Origin: Anaerolineae bacterium
Lineage (GTDB): Bacteria; Chloroflexota; Anaerolineae; 4572-78; J111
DNA length: 41,909 bases
Direction: 5' to 3'
Assembly: GCA_023151115.1 (NCBI GenBank)
Contig: JAKLJP010000054.1
Location: 1-41,909, forward strand
In this document: positions 38,624 to 41,909 of the stretch, piece after piece
Position numbering within the stretch: the first letter of the stretch is position 1
Layout of the letters: the number at the start of each line of letters is the position of its first letter
Made by a program: the position numbers and the translations under genes
The notes under the pieces: generated by a model
Database searches by the model: none
Seen by the model: only the letters and a program-made list of their open reading frames with translations
Told to the model about the DNA's origin: nothing

Positions 38624-39319
38624 TCAGGTTTTGACGGTTTCGGTGTGAATAATACCGTCAAGCATAGTAATCACCCGGTCGGCAAAGTCGGCCATGCGGG
38701 GATCATGGGTCACGTAAATCACGGTTTTGCGCTGCTCCTGGTTCAGTTGGCGGATCAGCCGCATCACCTCAAAGCCGGTTTCGGAGTCCAAATCGCCGGT
38801 CATCTCGTCGCCGATGATGATCGGCGGATCGTTGGCCAGCGCTCGCGCAATGGCAACGCGCTGCTGCTGGCCGCCCGACAGCTCGCTGGGATAGTGGTCC
38901 ATCCGGTCGGCCAGGCCCACCTGTTCCAGCAGCAAGGCGGCGCGAACCTTGCGCTCTTTGCGCTTCAGTTTTTTAGCCAGCACCATCGGCGCTTCGACAT
39001 TTTCAAAGGCGGTAAAGTTGTTGAGCAGGTTGAAGGTTTGGAAGATAAAGCCCAGCTTTTGCAGGCGCAGCCGGGCCACCTGCTCTTCTTTCATGGCGAC
39101 CAGATTCTCGCCGTCAATCACAATATGGCCCCGGCCCGGCTCATCCAACCCACCCAACAGATTGAGCAGCGTTGTTTTGCCGGAGCCGCTCGGCCCCATG
39201 AGGCACAACATCTCGCCTCGCGCCACCTCAATGGTTACACCGCGCAGAGCCGGCACCGCTTCTTTGCCCATTAAATAACTTTTGTGGACATTGTCCACCT
39301 GGATAATTGGATCAGACAT
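38624..39319 (-). CDS. ABC transporter ATP-binding protein (MacB/LolD type)
   Basis: A 231-residue ATPase. Walker A is GPSGSGKTT (about 42-50), the Q-loop IFQTFNLLNN, signature LSGGQQQRVAIARAL, Walker B IIIGDEMTGDLDSETG and H-loop VTHDPR. The length and the LLNNFTAFENVEAPM segment fit the LolD/MacB/FtsE-like group. Walker B is unusual: the near-invariant ADEPTG is GDEMTG (Ala to Gly and Pro to Met), although the catalytic Glu is kept. No permease gene is next to it in the window, so its membrane partner lies elsewhere. The ATG at 39319 follows a T/A-rich repeat and no clear ribosome site is seen. Confidence 0.92.
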   Translation of the reverse strand: MSDPIIQVDNVHKSYLMGKEAVPALRGVTIEVARGEMLCLMGPSGSGKTTLLNLLGGLDEPGRGHIVIDGENLVAMKEEQVARLRLQKLGFIFQTFNLLNNFTAFENVEAPMVLAKKLKRKERKVRAALLLEQVGLADRMDHYPSELSGGQQQRVAIARALANDPPIIIGDEMTGDLDSETGFEVMRLIRQLNQEQRKTVIYVTHDPRMADFADRVITMLDGIIHTETVKT

Positions 39320-39320
39320 A

Positions 39321-39431
39321 TTTACGATTTACGATTTTGGATTTACGATTTACGATTAGATTTTCTTATGATACGTGATGCATGAGGATTTATGCGATAA
39401 GTCATTACGTTTTACGTTTTACGTTTTACGC
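39321..39431. repeat. ATTTACG and ACGTTTT word repeats
   Basis: Tandem ATTTACG words (39319-39356), then GATACGTGATGCATGAGG, then ACGTTTT three times (39407-39428). The stop codon of the MazG-like gene (AAG CGT AAA ACG TAA on the minus strand) lies in the ACGTTTT array. The same word array occurs at 9437-9509. Confidence 0.75.
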
Positions 39432-39763
39432 TTCACCGGGTACTTTTCCGCGTTTTTGGCTAATTTGGCCGTGATAATCTCTGCCAGATCATACTCCAAA
39501 ACGTCGGCCAGGCTGAGACAGTAGATCAACACATCGGCCAGCTCTGCGGCGATGGCCTGCCGGGCGGCTGGATCGGTTTGAGCCAGACTCGCGGCTTCAT
39601 CGAGAGTCAGCCACTGGAAATGCTCCATCAACTCCGCCGCTTCAATGGCGATAGACATGCTCAGATTTTTGGGCGAGTGAAACTGCCGCCAATTGCGGGC
39701 ATCTCTAAACTCGCGCACCGCCTGCTGAAGGGCGGCGAGGGAAGAACTGGGTGGGAGAGTCAT
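39419..39763 (-). CDS. MazG-like nucleotide pyrophosphohydrolase
   Basis: A 114-residue all-alpha NTP pyrophosphohydrolase (MazG / dCTPase-like group), predicted to hydrolyse non-canonical or excess nucleoside triphosphates to monophosphates. Metal-binding acidic residues are in IEAAELMEHFQWL (E-x-x-E) and AELADVLIYCLSLAD (E-x-x-D). The ATG at 39763 with AAGG about 9 nt upstream is preferred to a GTG five codons earlier. The tail PVKRKT-stop is encoded by a word repeat, so the last four residues are probably not ancestral. Confidence 0.88.
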   Translation of the reverse strand: MTLPPSSSLAALQQAVREFRDARNWRQFHSPKNLSMSIAIEAAELMEHFQWLTLDEAASLAQTDPAARQAIAAELADVLIYCLSLADVLEYDLAEIITAKLAKNAEKYPVKRKT

Positions 39764-39789
39764 AGTTACCTTGATCACTAGAGAATTTG

Positions 39790-39845
39790 CGAATGGTGAA
39801 TGGCGAATGATGATTCTGATTCGCCATTCGCCTATTCGCCATTCC
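39790..39845. repeat. GAATGGCGAAT palindrome overlapping the MFS stop codon
   Basis: GCGAATGGTGAATGGCGAAT on the left is complementary to ATTCGCCATTCGCCTATTCGCCATTC on the right around GATGATTCTG. The stop of the MFS gene (AAT GGC GAA TAG on the minus strand) is inside the right arm. Confidence 0.8.
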
Positions 39846-41148
39846 TTTCTTCCTTATCCTGTATCTTCAACACCACCACACTGCTGCCTACAAAAAAGAG
39901 CGCAGCCAGACCAAAGACCACTGAATAACCCACCGTGGTCGTGCCGGTCAAGGTATTCAAGCCGTCAATCAGCGGGCCGCCCAGCCGGCCGCTGATGCTG
40001 CCGACGACGGTGGCAATATTCGCCAGACCGAGATAGAGCCCGCTTTCCTCTTTGGGAACAATATCAGTGGCTAAGGCCCAACTGGCGCTGGCAAAAATAC
40101 CGGCCCCGGCGGCGATAAAGCCCCCGGCCACAAAGAGCAAATTGACCTCTCGCGTGAAAATAAACAAGACGGCGCCGGTGGCCGCCAGCAGCCCGGCGAC
40201 GACCAACAGCGGGCGGCGGCCAATTCGGTCGGCGATGGCCCCGGCGGGCAGGACGAATAAGAAGACGCCCGCGCCCAAGACCAGGATGACCTGGCTGCTC
40301 AAAGCCTGGGTTTCGGCGGGCGACAGGCCGAGCACATCTTCCAGATAGTTGAGTAGAAAGGTGCGGATGGAGATGGCCGCCGCCCAGAACAGTAGCCGAT
40401 TGGCCATCCACCAAGGAAAGGCCGGGGGCAGGTGGCTGAGGTTGAGCTTGAGCAGAGCCAGGGGACTGTCGAAGCGGGCCGAGAAGATTTCGGCGGTGGG
40501 GGCGGGTGTTTTCAAGAGGCGGCCGGTCAGCCACAAAATGAGCCAGAGCAAGCCGATTATCGCCAGGGGCGCGGCCCACAAATGCCCCCTGGCCAGGGTG
40601 AACCCGGCCAAACCCACGCCGATGACCACCCCAATAGACTCTAGCACCGTTTTAAGGCCGGCCATCGTGCCGTGCTGCGCCGCCGGTACCCGGTCGGGGA
40701 CGAGGGCCTGCCAGGGACTCTGTACGGTGTTGGAACTCAGGGAAATCAGGGCCACGGCCAGAAGAAGCAGCCACAGACTACCGGCGGACACAACCAGGGC
40801 CAACGCCAGGGTCAGGCCGGTCACACCGGCCAGTAGAAAAGGAAAACGCCGGCCCCAACGCGTCCGGCTGCGGTCGCTCCACTGGCCGATGAGCGGTTGG
40901 GCAAACAGGGCTACGACCAAAGTGGTGATGGTGATCAAGCTGAGGGCGCTGTTTTTGAGGGCCGGCGGGGCCAACAGCCGCACTTTCTCGGTGTAGATGA
41001 ACGGATCAAGAATGTTGAGCGCAGCGGTCAATCCCAGGCCAAACAGCCCCAGCCCGATCAAAAAAGGCAGGCTGCGGGTTTCGGGGGCGGGGACGGCGGC
41101 GGTGTCCGGTTGGGTTGCTGAAATGGGTGTCTGGTTGATGATTTCCAT
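39832..41148 (-). CDS. MFS transporter, GPH/sugar-cation symporter-like
   Basis: A 438-residue, 12-helix membrane transporter. After a 35-residue polar Pro/Thr-rich N-terminus, GLFGLGLTAALNILDPFIYTEK begins TM1, and QPLIGQWSDRSRTRWGRRFPFL (split in two motifs around RSRTRWGRR) is the loop typical of glycoside-pentoside-hexuronide and sucrose-type symporters. The second half has AGAIADRIGRRPLL. A sugar or glycoside substrate is likely but unproven. The ATG at 41148 is chosen because the frame upstream is repeat-derived; the ribosome site is weak. The C-terminal NGE-stop is in a palindrome. Confidence 0.87.
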   Translation of the reverse strand: MEIINQTPISATQPDTAAVPAPETRSLPFLIGLGLFGLGLTAALNILDPFIYTEKVRLLAPPALKNSALSLITITTLVVALFAQPLIGQWSDRSRTRWGRRFPFLLAGVTGLTLALALVVSAGSLWLLLLAVALISLSSNTVQSPWQALVPDRVPAAQHGTMAGLKTVLESIGVVIGVGLAGFTLARGHLWAAPLAIIGLLWLILWLTGRLLKTPAPTAEIFSARFDSPLALLKLNLSHLPPAFPWWMANRLLFWAAAISIRTFLLNYLEDVLGLSPAETQALSSQVILVLGAGVFLFVLPAGAIADRIGRRPLLVVAGLLAATGAVLFIFTREVNLLFVAGGFIAAGAGIFASASWALATDIVPKEESGLYLGLANIATVVGSISGRLGGPLIDGLNTLTGTTTVGYSVVFGLAALFFVGSSVVVLKIQDKEERNGE

Positions 41149-41228
41149 AGGGAAGCAAAGGGGATTGTAGCACAAAAGGCAGGCAACAAAAATTGTATCC
41201 AGCTTTTGTTTGAGCCGCCTGCTTCCCA

Positions 41229-41270
41229 CGTCATTTCGACCGGCAAAGCGGGGAGAAATCTCCGCCTTTG
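41229..41270. repeat. Partial CGTCATTTCGACC repeat, copy 3
   Basis: CGTCATTTCGACCGGCAAAGCGGGGAGAAATCT is the left half of the element at 16729-16822; the right half is missing. It sits about 80 bp upstream of the MFS start. Confidence 0.65.
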
Positions 41271-41393
41271 CTATAAAAACTTGCCTGGGCAACCCTAAAA
41301 CCGGCTTTTTTGAGGGTTGTCTTCAAAGCTAAAAACTGATACAATGGAGAGAAATTGAAAAGCCCTAACTGGACAAGCCAGAACCAAAAAGGA

Positions 41394-41488
41394 ACACAGA
41401 GTTACGCAGAGATTTCACAGAGACACGCAGAGAAGCGATAAAAATTCCTTTGTGAAACTTTGTGACTTCTCCGTGTCCCTCTGTGTAA
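41394..41488. repeat. ACACAGAG word palindrome
   Basis: ACACAGAGTTACGCAGAGATTTCACAGAGACACGCAGAGAAG on the left (read as successive CACAGAG/CGCAGAG words) is imperfectly complementary to TTTGTGAAACTTTGTGACTTCTCCGTGTCCCTCTGTGT on the right. This word family is common in intergenic DNA of large environmental bacterial genomes. Confidence 0.75.
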
Positions 41489-41586
41489 TAACTTCTTGCT
41501 CACTGTACAAGAATCTGACTCATAAGGTACTATTGATGAAACTTAGGCAGTCTCAAGATTTAAATCATCCAATTATTCTCACCGGC

Positions 41587-41642
41587 GTAATGCGTGATGC
41601 GTAAGAAATCTTGCCTGGAAATCATCACGCATCACGCATTAC
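41587..41642. repeat. GTAATGCGTGATGCGT palindrome
   Basis: A 16-bp perfect inverted repeat, 41587-41602 with 41627-41642, around a 24-nt loop, followed by an extra GTATCACG word. Same word family as the element after trmD (6310-6351). Confidence 0.8.
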
Positions 41643-41660
41643 GTATCACGGATTTTGGAT

Positions 41661-41804
41661 AATTATTTCTTAAAATTGTAGGGGTCAACGAAATGTTGCA
41701 CCTTCCCGGAAGCTGTTTTGAGGTTGATTGGCTCATTAGGCCGAGCTTCCGGGAAGGTTTTGACTTGTAAGATATGTTTGACCCCTACAATTATTTCTTA
41801 AAAT
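41661..41804. mobile_element. MITE-like element flanked by 16-bp direct repeats
   Basis: AATTATTTCTTAAAAT occurs exactly at 41661-41676 and 41789-41804. Between them are terminal inverted repeats TGTAGGGGTCAA (41677-41688) and TTGACCCCTACA (41778-41789), and a second, inner 15-bp perfect inverted repeat ACCTTCCCGGAAGCT (41700-41714) / 41744-41758. The insert is about 112 bp and non-coding. The layout is that of a small transposed element with target-site duplication, although 15-16 bp is long for a duplication. Confidence 0.6.
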
Positions 41805-41909
41805 CCATAAACCATCGGCTAAAACGGTAATTGCACTATCTTTGCACTTTTCTAACTGAATATTAAAGGCATGGCCTCAATCTGAGGATAATAAGGTTTG
41901 CGAGAACCA

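Larger units (their letters stand above)
41149..41909. other. 761-bp gene-free stretch at the right edge, rich in repeats
   Basis: No gene on either strand. In order it holds a partial CATTTCGA repeat (41229-41270), an 11-bp bulged hairpin (41290-41317), a CACAGAG word palindrome (41394-41488), a GTAATGCGTGATGCGT palindrome (41587-41642) and a MITE-like element with direct repeats (41661-41804). The last 100 bp show no recognisable feature. Confidence 0.8.

Noticed and set aside
41290..41317. Terminator from CAACCCTAAAA / TTTTTTGAGGGTTG
   Set aside because: The T-run lies inside the stem and no gene ends nearby on either strand, so it is probably part of the repeat-rich background.
1..41909. 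tRNA, rRNA, tmRNA, SRP RNA or RNase P RNA genes
   Set aside because: I looked for TTCGAATCC-type T-loops, rRNA core words and similar signatures by eye and found none; a covariance-model scan would be needed to exclude divergent cases.

Overview
The window looks like a chromosomal segment of an uncultured Chloroflexota bacterium, probably Anaerolineae-like. This is an inference from gene style, not from a marker gene: MalT-type and TPR-LuxR regulators, L,D-transpeptidases, a lipoprotein DsbA-cyclophilin fusion, an Ig-like sandwich domain typical of Chloroflexota surface proteins, and dense word-like intergenic palindromes. I saw no rRNA, tRNA, CRISPR array, transposase or integrase. Genes occur on both strands in short operons.

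Layout. (1) 59-5293, minus strand: dTDP-glucose 4,6-dehydratase, a fosmidomycin-resistance-like MFS transporter, a DsbA-cyclophilin foldase lipoprotein and a TPR-L,D-transpeptidase. (2) 5520-11063, plus strand: trmD, an ECF sigma factor, a 724-residue anti-sigma/SAF/glycoside-hydrolase fusion, rplS, rnhB and a small coiled-coil protein. The sigma/anti-sigma pair sits where trmD and rplS are normally adjacent. (3) 11178-19757, minus strand: cupin, a GNAT/M20-peptidase/TPR-LuxR operon, a second GNAT protein, glutamate dehydrogenase with a structured leader, and gatB. (4) 19774-20679: TumE-like toxin with an AF2212-like partner and the remnant of an MNT nucleotidyltransferase. (5) 20912-28029, minus strand: an exopolysaccharide block (long-form RmlA, CpsB-type phosphatase, heptad-repeat coiled-coil protein, CpsD-like ATPase, two Wzz-like proteins, GT4 glycosyltransferase) joined by an ATGA overlap to a PIN/AbrB toxin-antitoxin pair. 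(6) 28200-31358: three small unrecognised proteins, two sharing an N-terminal glycine-rich motif, divergent from an AlbA_2/HATPase regulator with a promoter that predicts a leaderless mRNA. (7) 31708-36408, plus strand: a second L,D-transpeptidase, then three consecutive damaged genes (C-truncated MalT-like regulator, frameshifted cytochrome P450, truncated membrane protein). (8) 36443-41148: CPBP protease, GAPDH, an ABC ATPase without a permease, MazG-like pyrophosphohydrolase and a second MFS transporter. (9) 41149-41909 has no gene but several repeats, including a MITE-like element flanked by 16-bp direct repeats.

How genes work together. rfbB and rmlA supply dTDP-deoxysugars, and the Wzz, CpsD, CpsB and GT4 genes assemble and control chain length of a surface polysaccharide. 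The ECF sigma factor and its membrane anti-sigma factor with an extracellular glycoside hydrolase form a likely surface-glycan sensing switch, analogous in logic to clostridial SigI-RsgI but with unrelated parts. A recurring architectural theme is that word-like palindromic repeats sit directly at gene ends and supply the stop codons of at least four genes.
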